A DNA stretch of 64,000 nucleotides. Source: Daucus carota subsp. sativus (Eukaryota > Streptophyta > Magnoliopsida > Apiales > Apiaceae). Both the position numbers and the translations under genes were made by a program. Position 1 is the first letter of the stretch; every line of letters begins with the position of its first letter. The DNA is taken from positions 45,320,689 to 45,384,688 of the forward strand of contig NC_030381.2 of the NCBI RefSeq assembly GCF_001625215.2, in the 5' to 3' direction. Under the pieces are notes generated by a model that worked only from the letters and a program-made list of their open reading frames with translations, was not told the DNA's origin and searched no databases. Shown piece after piece: positions 12,421 through 25,662 of the stretch.

Positions 12421-14019
12421 ACGTTTCTTGGGTATTTTATTATTTTTTTGCTTTTAGTTTTAAGATATATTCAGTTTTATTTTGTGGACAAAGTTTTCGT
12501 ACCCTTTTTCATGTTTGAATCATTGTAACTTTGTTAGATTGTAACCCCATATCAGTAGTGCTTAATTTAGAGATTTATTGCTCAACTTAAAATTGTGTTT
12601 TTTTATTTGAGTGGAAAATTGTCGAGATATGCCTCGAGAGCTCAAGAATAAATATATTTTAATTTAAACCATAAATTTTTCCCAATAATATGAGCTCGAT
12701 TCTGAAAATTAAATTAGTGCCCCGATAAATAATTTAGGGCAAGTAATATATATAATTTTCAGGAAAATGAAAATTGAAGAGATAAGAAAATAATAAATGG
12801 CAAATGAAACAGTGGATGTGTGTGGTTGTGTTAATGAAACTTGTTACACTTGTTTCCCTTTCTAGGTATGGTTCGACAAATGACACATGGCAGTAGAAAA
12901 TACCAGCGACGAGCATTGAATGATAGAGTTTCAAGACAAAATACAATAGTATGTCCTAGAAACTGGAAATGTAGCTTAGTCCCTGTTGGGGACCTTGGGA
13001 CCTCATTAAGTGGGTCAACTCAACTTTTGAGTTAGAATTTTGGTAACCAACTGGTCTGTCTGGTTTTTTAATGAACCGGTCTGTTTGGCTTTCTTCAGCT
13101 CCCTGCTTATATTTTCCCTATAAAGCCGAAGCTGGCCACATATAAAAGGCAAAGCAATGCCAATGCCCTTGAAATTATGCAACATGACTGTAGAACATTA
13201 GAGCTGACATAATTGAAACCAATGAAAATTATGAAATACATTAGCTACTACACTTTCTTGGCATCTAGATCATAGTGATTTGCTGCACTACTCTTGAAGG
13301 CTGGATGCAGAGACTACGTAACAGTAACTAAGCACAGTAATGCGGGAAAATTACTGCATCTGAGCGCGGAACTTGAAAGTTGAAACCATGGGCAACTATG
13401 CCAATTGGAAGATTTATAATTTGACAGAAATACAAGCACAGAGGATAGAAGCTGATAACAGCTTAAACACAAGTTAAGAACTTTCATGGTTATATATACG
13501 GTAGAAGGTGATGAACACGGACAAGTAAGCAACAAAGTACTCTGGACAGATCTATAGATTTAGTTACATGTGTAAAGAAAGTTATAAACTATAGTAACTG
13601 CCTGTTTAGAAAGAACTCAGAAACCTAAATTGTCTCATTTACAGTTGCCTGCACATATGTGCAGAGGTATCTGTCTACTTCTGCCTTTTCCGGGCAACTG
13701 TATACATTATTGCACTATATCCCGGTTGTATCAGTGCTAGTCGCTCTTTATTATCTCTCTTACAGAATTTATCAAAAACTGGATAAGTGACAGTTTTAAA
13801 AAAAGGAAGCAGCCAAAAAAAAGACACAGGTCCATCAATCTTTGATGGCATAGTAAATATAGTTCAAACCCGCTGAAGGGTATTTGTACTCTCTATTTAC
13901 AACAAAACTATATTACATTGTTGGTGTCTTGTTATAGTTTTAAATACTTGGCAATCAGGACAAAAACATTGCCAATTAAACAATGCAACACTATAATGTA
14001 AACAAATAAATTTCAGCAT
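12421..14019. other. Intergenic region between PsbS promoter and TLC gene 3' end
   Basis: About 1.6 kb. The left part (12421-12830) is AT-rich with no coding signal. A segment at 13010-13100 contains a short near-repeat of an AACCGGTCTGT motif. The right part probably contains the TLC gene 3' UTR. The ORFs at 12734-12946 and 13314-13535 show no family resemblance. No transposon boundaries could be fixed. Confidence 0.4.
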
Positions 14020-17000
14020 TTATGATTGATGATCTTCACGTTTCACTGGGGGATTATAATCTTTCTTAAAAGCTTTGAAGAGATCAATGCCAAGGAAGAT
14101 ATTTAGCAGATTCATACCCGCCATTCCAGATAGGGCAAGTGGAAGTTCAATACCATTCCCAAACTTGGGAGCATCAATAAGAAGCTTGGCTGTGATAAGT
14201 ACATGAGACACTAACCTAGCTAGAACAAATGCAGTCCAGTTAAGAAACCACTCTGCCTTCACGAATTTGTTTTTGCTATCGCGAACACCAGCCATCCGTC
14301 GGACTTTTCTCACATGTAGAAAGATTGAATGCAACTGTAATCATAAGAGTAATAGCACTGAGTTTGAGAGGTGTAACTGTTGTAGATTTTCGAAAGCAAT
14401 TTATCTGCCTTTTGGTATAATAAGAATCTTCTTTGAATTAGAATTTAAAAACAAGCATCAACTTTCTACATCCACTCTAGGCAATCAAAAAGGGGAAGAG
14501 AGTACACATAAAGGACATAAATGATGCAGGGGAATTATCTTTTGCTACACTATTGTATACATCTCAACATCTATACGAAGCTTCTCTACCAGAGTACAGG
14601 TTGCTAGACTAGCTTTTATGGAAGATGTCCAAGATGCAAAAAGAGTGTTATAAATCGTTCAACTAAACATCTAATTTAGGCAGTATGCTTTGTAAATATC
14701 TTCTTACAATTAGCAGGACAATGGTTAATACATCTTTCTCTACGCATATATCTTATGTCACAAGCATCCCGAAACAAACTCGATTGCTAATATACTTCTA
14801 TAATATTCTGTACAAATATATTGCAAAACAAAATTATTTATTATCCAAGAAGATAGGAGATATCCATAAAATATGGTCAACCAAATTCAAATTTGGACAA
14901 AACTATTAAATAGATTTTATCAAGATGTTTGGATGTAAATATGTAATATTAATGCCAATTCCAGAACATTGACAAAACAAGAGAGCGTAAAGAAACAAAG
15001 AGGTTAAAGAGCACACTCAAGAAGATGAAGAGACATACCTCACATATGAGAGTCAAAATTAGGTAATTGATTGTAACATTTCGATACAACGCCAGAGTAA
15101 AGCAAACAAGGAGGACCAAATGATGCACCAAGATTGAAGGTATCCAGCCACTATATAATCGATAGCGCAGCATATCCCACTGATCATAAGCAAAATAACC
15201 ACATGATACACACAAGGCTGGATATGCCCATGCCCAAGTATTGCCAACCAACTGTGAATGCTCAAACATCTCGGTTGACCCACTTCCTATCCACTGATTA
15301 ACTAATATGAAAATCACTGCAATGGGTAGCTGATTAATTCAAGTAAGAATGAGACACGAGAAATCAGAAATCACATAAACGGTATAAAAATTATCAGATT
15401 CTGATTTACAAAAATCGGGGGCTCATGGTATATTATATTCCTGATAAGTTTTAGCACTGTACAATCTACCTTAACCAGAATTAAAAAAATACAGTTGTCC
15501 GCCATATGACACTAGGTGTACCAATAAACTTCTGGTGGGAACTGACAACCTATGCTGAACAATGCAGCATAGAGCTGTGTCATTAACAGCCTCAAATTTG
15601 GTGGAACTGGCCTACACTCAAAAATTCTAAGACTGGTTATTTTATTTGATTTTAACTGGAAGCTACTAAATTTGTGTTGTCTATAAAAATGACAGATATG
15701 CAATCACTGCTAACAATCAGTATAAGAGTAAAAAAATCCAAGAATCGGACTCAATAGATTGATAGATGTTATTGGCACTTTAGGTGTGTGAATGTGTATG
15801 CCAGATTCAGATATTCTAACAGTAGAGACTTTGTTACTGGTAAAAAAGTGAGGAACAGATAAAGAAAATCCGGAACAGAGAATTTCAAAATATTTTACTG
15901 TAATTGCCTTGTAGAACGCATTTCATAAAGTGGGACAGTTCATAGGTTTAAAGAACTAAATGTTATAACATATGACAGTATGCACATGACTAGTTTAAGT
16001 TGGTATTGCAAACTGAATTACTAGAATCACTGCAATCACTCAACAATCATCATTTCTTACCCATAAGAGATGAAACTAAGGAGTTATTTTAATAGGGAAT
16101 GATAAACATGGGTCAAAGTGACAAAGTACAATTGACCCAAACCCAGAAAGCACAGAGGATGTGTAAATATATAATGTCACCTAAAGATGTCCCCATGACA
16201 TACCCACTGTATTAACACAAGGATAACTAAATTCAAGAGGAGCAGATCAGGGGTGAGTATCGACTCTTTATAACCAGAGAAGCACCATCCCCATAAAGAG
16301 CACAACTATTAAAATCAATTTACATAATCATTATAGCTAACAAATTTGAATATCACCCTTGGAGATGCTCTTATCAAGCATATAAGTGGAAACCTTTAGA
16401 GAGCGTTTGGAAACGAGCATTTCATTTCAAATGATGGATTCAAATGACAGGATTTAAGTTGTCATTTTGAATTCTCAGGTTTATACTAATATTTGAATGT
16501 GCTGGATTTCAAACGAAATCCAAATCCATATTCCTCAACAGGTTATTTGTTCAAATTCAAAATTTCAAATGAAATCTAGGTTCCCACAACTAATCCAATC
16601 CATGACCAAAACTAAAATTAATCAAACAGTTCATAAAATTAACCTAACCAAAAGGACTAAAGCAATACAAACTCCCAATATTGATACTGTAACAAATACA
16701 ACTAATTTCAGAACAATTTGTAAACAACTAATCAAAACAAGCAACCAAAACACAGAAATAGAGCACAATGCATACACACACAAGCTTAAAAGAGGGGTGA
16801 ATTGAGACCTGAACAAGAAGTAATGAATGAATGGAGGAGAGAAACACAAGTATTGACAAACAGATGATCTCTAGACACCCAAGTATTGAAAACCCAGTTG
16901 GAAAACTGGTAGAAACAGTAGCCAGCAACAACAGAATAGAGCTCAGTCCTCTTGTTAACAACTATTTCAAACAAAACAGAGACACCCCACATCACCAAAG

Positions 17001-17067
17001 TAGCCAAGAAAAACACCCCTGCTTTGTTCTCCTTGTTGGCATGACTTGCTCTCCCTCGTGGAGCCAT
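14020..17067 (-). CDS. TLC-domain multi-pass membrane protein (3 exons)
   Basis: TRAM-LAG1-CLN8 domain proteins are multi-pass membrane proteins of the endomembrane system; some are ceramide synthases, others have lipid-related roles that are poorly known. Exons are 17067-16809, 15316-15039 and 14334-14020, giving 283 residues. The start MAPRGRASHANKEN is followed by a hydrophobic helix (GVFFLATLVMWGVSVLF) and several more. Exon 2 carries GYFAYDQWDML and ILVHHLVLLVCF, the acidic/His-His core expected in TLC domains. The C terminus is charged, FKAFKKDYNPPVKR. It lacks the long LAG1 motif of true ceramide synthases, so I read it as a TMEM56/TLCD-like protein and not as LOH/LAG1. The donor of intron 1 (CAG|GTCTCA) is unusual but keeps frame. 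Confidence 0.8.
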
Positions 17068-17964
17068 TACAACAGCTCACTGTCTGCTCCTCCTTGCTAT
17101 TAGCTTCAGATTCTATTTGTACATGTCAAAATATGTGAGTGTTTTTGTGAGGAAAAACAAGACATATCTACTGAGATACTATGGTCAGGTTGATGATACG
17201 GTGTGGCAGTGTTGGGAGTCGTGAAAAGAAATAATCGTACCCTAGAGTCACACGTTATGTAATAAATTTAGGAATGAAGGTAATTAAATACACAGCACCT
17301 TCTACTTGATGTACGCGTGTATTAGGTGTAGTGTGGGATTGTGATTTGTGGGCGTTCATTTAATTTATAGATAATTGTACTTTGTATGACTGGATTTTGA
17401 GTCATTGGCAAATTAGTACTCATACTTTAAAACGTAATAGTTATATCTGTCGAGCTCTCTATAAATTTGTAACAAATAGTGTTATCTGTCGAGCTCTCTA
17501 TAGATTTGTAACAAATAGTGTTATTTTAATCTAAATACGAATTCGGGTTGGAGGATTTCGGGTTCGTGTCAAATTCGGTTGACCCAAAATTAACATCCAA
17601 AAAAACGTCATTTTTCGAGTTGAATAGGGGTCACCTTAAAATTAATATATAATATAAATACTATATATATATATATATATATAAGATGCATATATTTATA
17701 TTTTTTTGTAATATTATTAGTTAAATTTAATGATAAATTATCTAATATAATAGAAATTAATTTATTTAGATCAAAATAACACTATTTATTATTAAATAAT
17801 ATTATTAATAAATATTATGGGTCGAGTTAGGTTTGGATTACCCGCGGGGACCGCAGGTCGGGTTCGGATCGGATATTCTGAGTCAATAAAATTTTTGGGA
17901 TTGGGGTGCAATAAAATTTTTAATCCGAGACTCAACCTCACCTGAACCCACCAAGATACCCTAA
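17068..17964. other. TLC gene upstream region, AT-rich, with decayed repeats
   Basis: It contains the TLC promoter next to 17068, then AT-rich sequence with an (AT)n tract near 17663-17682 and a GC-richer patch at 17820-17880 (GGTCGGGTTCGGATCGG) that looks like old transposon debris. No gene is seen. ORF 17792-18025 spans two unrelated repeats and is not credible. Confidence 0.4.
17445..17522 (+). repeat. Two tandem copies of a 39-bp unit
   Basis: Units at 17445-17483 and 17484-17522 differ at about one position and share ATCTGTCGAGCTCTCTATA and TTTGTAACAAATAGTG. This is a recent local duplication in the TLC upstream region. Confidence 0.85.
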
Positions 17965-18417
17965 GGGGTCGTTTGGTTGGGTGGCATGAGGAATCAGGTA
18001 TCGGTATGAAATCAGCCAAACTCATACCTAGTGTTTGGTTGGATTTTTTTTATCGTCATACCCATACCTGAAACCCTCAGAATATGACCTTTTGAAACCC
18101 AAGTGGAGGGGTGGGTATGAGATGCTGGTATGGGTATCAATATTAATATTTTTTTTATTTTGAAAAAATACTAATAATAATAAAAAAATTATTTATATGT
18201 ACAAATAAATGTTGTTATTAATAATAAAAATAATTATAATTTTTTATTTAATAAAATAATTTAATTTAATCAATAGCATGATAATATTTTAAATTAAATA
18301 GATTCATTCCAACACTCGACCAAACACAGGATATCAGGAATGATACCTTAACCCTATACTACCCCAAACCGATTCCTAATTCCAACCCGATACCGCTCCG
18401 CGAACCAAACAAGCCCC
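17965..18417. mobile_element. MITE with TTTGGTT-type terminal inverted repeats
   Basis: The left end GGGGTCGTTTGGTT matches the reverse complement of the right end AACCAAACAAGCCCC. The inner flanks also pair (GGTATGAG-type sequence near the left end, CATACC or TATACT-type near the right). The ends are typical of plant MITEs of the hAT or Harbinger type. No clean target duplication was found, so the superfamily is open. Confidence 0.6.
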
Positions 18418-18503
18418 AGTGTCTAATGTCCTAAACTGTCTAATGTCTAATACTGTGTAGGTTTTTCATGAATCATGATCCATCAACTCTGTTAAATATT
18501 ATC

Positions 18504-19655
18504 GGGTTAATTATCAAACTCATCACTGAAGTGGACAAATAGTATCAACTTCATCACTGATCTCCACGGAGTCTCAAGTTGCTCACTAAACTCGCTTAAT
18601 GGTATCAAACTCATCACTGCCGTTAAAAAAAAGTAACGGAGGTTAGACGGAGTGACAGATTGGCGGTTGACGTGGCACATTAATAAAAAAGACTGAAGAA
18701 AAACAAATGAAAGAAAATAAAAAAAAAGTAGAAAATACTTTTGCCACATAATTTGAAGTTTATATGGAAATAAAGCATGCAAACTTTTTATTAAATTGAT
18801 TTTAAGATATAATTATCTAAATAAACGTATCGAACTAAATTTTAATATATAATTAACTAAACAATTAAGATTAACTTTTATGTTTTTTATTAGATTATAA
18901 TTATTTTTGAATAATATTGAAATGTTTTCTCTTTTAATAAATTTTATTTATGTGAATATTATTCTTGGCAAAAAAATATTTTCAAATTTTTTTTATATCA
19001 CCAACTTTTTTAAAATTTTAAGAAAAATTTAGAGATAGAACATAAAGAAATTCATTTCGATTTTTAACACTTCTATTTCTTTTGGAGTTTCTTGTACCAA
19101 ACAAAAACATGAAAATAAATATATGTAAATTTAACATATGAAGCAACACACATTGTCCAAATCTTCAAAAACAACACATAATCTTTAAAAATATTTTTTT
19201 GCCAACAATAATATTCACATAAATAAATTTTATTATAAGAAAAAACATTTCAATATTATTCAAAAATAATTATAATCTAATAAAAAACATAAAAGTTAAT
19301 CTTAATTGTTTAGTTAATTATATATTAAAATTTAGTTCCATACATTTATTTAGATAATTATCCTAAAATCAATTTAATAAAAAGTTTGCATACTTTATTT
19401 CCATATAAACTTCAAATTATGTGGCATTTTTATTTTCTACTTTTTTCTATTTTCTTTCATTTGTTTTTCTTTAGTCTTTTTTATTAATGTGCCACGTTAA
19501 CCGCTCATCTGTCACTCCGTCTGACCTCCGTTATTTTTTTTAACGGCAATGATGAGTTTGATACCATTAAACGAGTTTAGTGAGCAACTTGAGACTCCGT
19601 GGAGATGATGAAGTTGATACTATTTGTCAACTTCAGTGAGTTTGATAATTAACCC
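18504..19655. mobile_element. Non-autonomous Mutator-like element with ~500-bp inverted arms
   Basis: The element is 1152 bp and almost entirely inverted repeat. Its ends are GGGTTAATTATCAAACTCA on both strands. A perfect 10-bp target duplication, AAATATTATC, flanks it at 18494-18503 and 19656-19665. A 9- to 11-bp duplication with very long terminal inverted repeats is the mark of MULEs. The arms stay alignable through GTGCCAC, AAACTTCAAATTATGTGGCA and TCTAATAAAAAACATAAAAG up to a central spacer near 19000-19190. No mudrA-like ORF is present. Confidence 0.92.
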
Positions 19656-19665
19656 AAATATTATC

Positions 19666-20664
19666 AGCAATAGCCAATCACACATAATAACTCGCCGTCT
19701 TCTCGTCCTTTCGATCACAGTTGTTAAATTTTACCTTAATAATTGGCACCCTGTACAAGGGTCCAAATCATCCACAAATCAACTACTACCGGGTAATGAA
19801 TCAGATAAACAAAAGTTGCAGGTTTCTGCAATTGGATGTCCTAAACAAGTTTAATCTATGGTCTTATTGTATCAGTTACACACAAACCTGTGTTATTGAG
19901 TTGCAAGACCTCTACCCGCTCCATTCGCTACGCGATACTTGTTAGTGTCTATTCTTTCTTTATTGTCATGGTATATGTTTGTATAATTCTATTTAACTAC
20001 TTTGTTTGCATTGCTTGCAGTGTCAATTATAAATTTATATTTTATTAGAATATTAAAATCATGATCATCATCATCTAAATCATCTGAATTGTCTCTACGA
20101 AATTCATCTTCAATTGAATTATCTTCTCAGTTCAGTTGAATTTATGCGCTCTCATTTATATACATACATACATATGGTTTTTTTATAGCTGTGTAGTGTT
20201 GACTATCAATTTTGTCCAGGGCGACTTCCCCAAATTTGTAAAATACAATTCTTAAGCATATAATAAGTGATTTTGAATATCAGAATGTGATTGTTTTATA
20301 TATATATTATGAAACACGAATCGAGTGATATTCTCGTTATTACATGATTACTCGAGGATTGTGACTTGCACTAGACTTTGATTACTCAAGTCGTGTTACT
20401 TTACTGTAATTCAACTTGTTGTATCATGATTTTACATTACCGGCTTGTTCTACGTATAAAATACGGTATATGATTTGCGGAATTATCATACGAGTTATAA
20501 GTTTTACACGGTTGCTGCTTCATAAATTTATGTATAAAGACAATCGATTATAACATTTGGTAGAATCAGATTAGTGATTAGTAAGTAGTAGACTTTAAAA
20601 TTACTAGTGTTGATTATGCAGAACATAGCATTGTGGAAGAACGATTGAGCAGCCTTTAGGATTT
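19666..20664. other. Upstream region of the phosphopantetheinyl transferase gene
   Basis: About 1 kb between the Mutator-like element and the next gene. It must hold the promoter and 5' UTR. Small ORFs at 19624-19945 have no resemblance to known families. No transposon ends or RNA genes were identified. Confidence 0.45.
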
Positions 20665-23600
20665 ATGTTTTTATGCATGCGTGGCGTAAGAATCGATATG
20701 AGGATGCAATGCCTGGATACAAAATTCTTTACCTCTTCAACTTCTCTGGCGCCAATACAACTTCCTTCCCGAATGTATGATTTAGTATTGCAATTAACTT
20801 ACCATGTACTTCTATATATTATGTGATGTTTATCTGGAGGTTAGTTATCGAAACATTCAGGATCTCTTGTTACTTTTCTTGCAGTTTAGTATAATATACT
20901 TTCTGAAATGCAGGGAAACTCATCTTTGGTATGTTATACCTAATGAAGTTAAGAGTGAACAACTCTTAAACAAATACTTGGAATTTCTACCAAAATCTGA
21001 AAAAGAACATGTTTTTAGCTTGCGTGGCGATGAATTGCAAAAAGGAGCTCTGCTTGCTCGTGCTCTTGTTCGTACTACCATTGCAAGATGTATGACTAAC
21101 TGATTTTTATCTTAATCTTCCTTTAGTTTCATACTCAAGTTACACATTTACATTTATCAGAGTATGCAGAGTACATGTCAGTTTCATCTATAGCAAAAAG
21201 TAAACTTAGTCTGATCTAGTTAATTGAAAGATGATTATGATAATCTGAATATGTCTATACATATTTTCAAATGATGCTGAAAGCATAATACTAGTACTTC
21301 GTGTAACATCTTCTGATGATGACAAGAAATTAAAGATTTATAACTTTGGAAACACCGGAAAATAGGTCACTGGGTTCATATTTTCTTGTACAATTCTTGG
21401 CTGTTGATAAGTTACACAAAATGTACAGTGAACTCATTTGATAACTGAATTAATATTTTCTCTTCCTAGATCAGATAAATCAAGTTAGTCCAAGGTCTTT
21501 GAAGTTTAGGAAGAACATCCATGGGAAGCCTGAGGTTTGGGTGCCATATGCTGTTTGTACAGTAACTCTTTTCATTTTCATGTTTTCTAATCATACACTT
21601 AAAAACATCAGCCTTGAACATATTTATAGGTAGACTGGCAACAGATTGAGGATTGGCATCCTCAACAATTGCATTTCAATATTTCACATACCAAATCTCT
21701 AGTAGCATGTGGAGTGTCGACGCATAATCCAGTTAGTGACTATCACTTTGTTACTCTTGAGTAAAATACATATCTTTGAAGCTTATATTGTAAACAGATT
21801 GACATAAAATTTCCTCCGTTTTTGTTAAAGTAATGTTTTTAAGCGTTTTCATTAACTTCTGGATATTAGATTGGCATAGACATAGAAGAAAAGGAACGGA
21901 AGATTAAACACAGTATCTCATCATTTGCTAAAAGATACTTTTCCCAGCAAGAGGTGCAACTATTATGTTCTATTTCAGACCCTGAAATTCAGCGCCAGGA
22001 GTTCATAAAATTATGGACACTCAAGGTTAGCCCTGTTATCAGATTTAATATGTGCATGTGTCTTATTCCTCTATGAGCAAAGGCTTGCAGTTTTGGATTT
22101 TTGTATTAAGTTGAGCTTTACTGCCTCTTTGTATCTTAATTTTTTTCTTAATAATATATTTATGGTTTTAGTTCGAATAGTGAACAATGTAAAAGTATGT
22201 GGAACAACCTCACAGCATAATAGAGATAGTTTACTAGACATAAGTCAACAAAGTTCAAAAACTTGATTTTTACAAACCGATTAGCTGGATTCCATGGCTC
22301 CAAATTTTCTCTATTTTGGATGTTCGTCCCAAGAGTTTAAGTTTTAAGAAAAAGCTCAATTAGTTTGAGTCTGGGGTGGATGGTTATTCATCCAGCGCCT
22401 CGTATGAAAAAGCAGTTCTTCCCCTACAGAAGTAGTACATACCAGTGTACCCTTCGATGACACGTGTGGCTCACGACGCGCGGCTTGCATCTCAAGCGAG
22501 GCGACTTGTGAGATGCAAATGGAGAGAGGACAGTATATTTGAACCTAAAAGCAGCCCAGTGTTTGAAATGGAAAGATGAAACAGTCCTAAATGTAAGATG
22601 CGGCTTTTAATCTGTTATATACCAGTAGCTCTTTTGAGAAAACTGCAACTCTGCCACAACTTGCTTAATCTTCTCTACCCTTCATCTTATTTTGTTTCCC
22701 CCTTCTCTTCGACTCTTCCATGTACAGAATTTATGATGGCTTGGTGATCAGTCTATGATTTGCTTTTAGTTTATGAGGTGGACTGTGGTGATTTATTCGA
22801 AAATTGTGTAGCTTAAAACTGAACTTATGCTTCTTTAATAGAGGATGACTCTTTATGAGGAGGGTCCTGAGCCTCACCGCGCCTCTCGCCTTTAATAAAC
22901 ATTACCGTATGTACGTATCTATCCTGATGAAAGTGAGGGAGGCAAGATAGAGTGAGGCAGACGAGCTTATGCTTCTGTTCTGAGAAATTTAAACAAGTGT
23001 GGTTATTATGGTTTTGTTTTTAAATAACTTTTGATTGAGGAGAGTCTGATCTTTCTGCCTAGATTCTTAATAGTTTTTATAAGTTTTGGCATTTGACACA
23101 TGCACTTTGTTGCCGCTTTGTTACTTGCATACAGCCTCTACTCTTTCTTTTGAAATTGTCCCTACTTGTGAACTGCCTTTTGGAGCACTGAGCATACGAT
23201 AAGCTTCCTGACTTGGCTTTAGATTCTGGGAAAAATATATATGAAATCCACATTCCCTCCTTATTTTTAAAGTACTCAAATTTATCTGGAAGTACACCTG
23301 AGAATTGTGGAAAAAGTGCTCCTTTATTTCAAGGGCTATCAAAGTCAAAGTTTCATGTGTTTTGGTTGCAGTTTTCAAAGCAAAAGCAGGTGGTATTTTT
23401 AAAAAGTGTGATGCAGAATGTAGATATAGTTGGTTGTTATACTTTTGCTTGGCAAAATGTTTTGATGGTTTCTAAATATTTATGTGCCTTAAATTTTCAT
23501 TTAAACTTCTTTCTATAGGGAACTATGCAAAATACTGATATTTTGTATTTGTCTGTATACATCATTTTGAAATATTTCGTGCATTTTTTTTTAATGAAGA

Positions 23601-25662
23601 TAGATCACTGTTATACACACCATGTAAGCAGACACCCACACACATACTTATGTCTATTTATTTTGTCCATCAGTATTTCTAGTTGGTTATGCAAAATTTG
23701 TGAAGTTGATGCATCAATTACAATTTTTCCTTTAGACTTCACTGACCTAGAAAATCTATATTCAGGAGGCATATGTTAAAGCATTAGGAAGGGGATTTTC
23801 TGGATCACCATTCCAAACTCTTACCATCCGGTCTGTAGCTGATAGCAAAGAAAGCTTTCATCTTTCTGAAAGTTCCAGTTTTGAGGTATTTGATCACCTC
23901 TCCTCCGGGCTTTGAGGAATCAATTTCTCCACGTTGCTATGTTGTCATTAAATTATGCTGCTTACTTATTGCCATAAGTTTTGAGTTATAATCATAGGCT
24001 TGGTGAATTATTGTCGTATCAATATATTCTAGTATTCAGATCAAGTGATAGAATAGATGCAGTTTCTTTAATGTAACATCGTGCCTCTTAAGAGTTAAGG
24101 GAGTCAAGTAAAGGTTGTGATAACACTTCTTTCTTACATAATGAGCCAAAAGAAAAAAAAATACTACAAATGATATTTCTTTGTGTAAAATACTAAGAAA
24201 CTAAATCTAATAAAGAGGTTGTCACCTCATATAAAGAATAGAAAGCTGGTTAACATGTTTTAATTAAATATCAACAAAAATACAGTATCAGTACTCATAT
24301 TGTAATAAACATCAAATAGAAAATATTAAAGTAATCCAATATAAAATTAGCATGAGAAGGTTTTGTTGGTTGTCGATGTAACTATTTAGGATCTTAACCT
24401 CATATACTATTATAATATATAATCTTTTGTATTTCCTAGCAACCTAAAATATTCTTAGAATCAAGGAACATATTTTAAATCTAATGAGAAATTTGTCAAC
24501 AAGTATTAAAAATGAATTAAAATCCAATTTAAAAAATACTAAATGCAATATAAATTTTGTTTATGCTAACCAATTCAAAAGGCCAATTAAAGATTTAGTA
24601 AAAAAAGCCAATATAAAATTTTGTGAAAACCTAAGAAATTCGTCTTATTAAAGTGAATTGATGAGAATTTTTAAATATAGTTGGGGAGTTATGAGTGTTT
24701 TACTCATTGTCCACGGATGTTGGTTTATTCCTTCATTTCCCCCCTCTCCCACCCACCATCGTCCTTATTCGATAGTACATTCTTTCTTAAATATTTAAGT
24801 ATTGTACAAATTATTTTTGTGCTTTTAGCAAGTCTAAAATATTCTGTTATTCTGTCAATGTTCGTGTTTGGTGTCATAGTTAAGTGCTTACTTGTTAGTT
24901 GTTACCATCAGGTCATGAGTTTGAACCTTGGAAATAACCTCTTTGTAAAAAAATAAAGAAGGTTGCACTTGAGTACATCAAGATGTTTTCAAAAACCTGC
25001 TGCAGTGGCAGCATGTATCAGGCACTGGCTTTTTTTAAGCTTGTCGGAGATGTTTAGTTATATATTACATACTATTTCACATAAGATTCATTAATTTTAA
25101 ACGTACTAAAGGCTTCAGATATGCTGTCAGAATTCTGACATAGTGGTCGAGTCTTTAGAGGATTCTGCCAACCTCACAGGCGATTGGCAATTTGCACTCT
25201 TGGAATTGGTTGGGTCTCATTATGCTGCCATTTGCTTAAGAAAGGACTGTGCCAATAAATGTAGGTAAATTGTAATATGTTTTTTATTTTGAATATTGTG
25301 GCAATGTAGAAAGTATAAACACATATATAATAAAAAAATGTGTCATTGAACTTGTAGATAAAAGCCATCCTATGAAAATGAGTGTGTGGAGGACAATTCC
25401 ACTTGTTGAAGATGAATATGTTTCCGGGACTGATTCTGTCATAGCTGTTGGGGGGCTAATGTAAGCAGCAATTTTTGTGCAAGTTAACTAACCGGTTATA
25501 GTTGTTGCTGGCATGATGTAATCATGATTTCAGATTGGTATTGCAAGTATTTAACTAATGGTATTGAATGTGTTTTCGAGATAAATTGGTCCTCTTGATC
25601 TTGTATCTAGGGATTACAACTTACAATTGTGTAGACTAGCTAGAGAGGTTAATGAGGTATGA
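20665..25662 (+). CDS. 4'-Phosphopantetheinyl transferase, Sfp/HetI type (9 exons)
   Basis: The enzyme moves the phosphopantetheine arm of CoA to a serine on acyl carrier proteins and related carriers. Exons are 20665-20774, 20914-21089, 21470-21534, 21630-21731, 21870-22025, 23766-23885, 25131-25260, 25358-25460 and 25611-25662 (TGA), all in frame, giving 337 residues. Family motifs: LRGDELQKGALLARALVRTT, LHFNISHTKSLVACGV, the metal/CoA-binding IGIDIEEKER (about 152-161), and FIKLWTLK|EAYVKALGRG across the exon 5/6 junction (about 196-213). The start is ambiguous: in-frame ATGs lie at 20665, 20677 and 20698. Homologues suggest a Ser/Thr-rich leader (FFTSSTSLAPIQLPSRM), which could be organelle-targeting. 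Arabidopsis relatives are At2g02770 and At3g11470. Intron 5 is 1.7 kb and intron 6 is 1.2 kb with a SINE-like insert. Confidence 0.92.
24866..24985 (+). mobile_element. Decayed tRNA-derived SINE in intron 6 of the PPTase gene
   Basis: A head with a GGTCATGAGTTTGAACC B-box-like motif (24911-24927) is followed by GGAAATAACCTCTTTGTAAAA and then AAGAAGGTTGCACTTGAGTAC. That order resembles the body of the plant Au-SINE family, known here from memory. It is diverged, and no target duplication was found. Confidence 0.5.
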
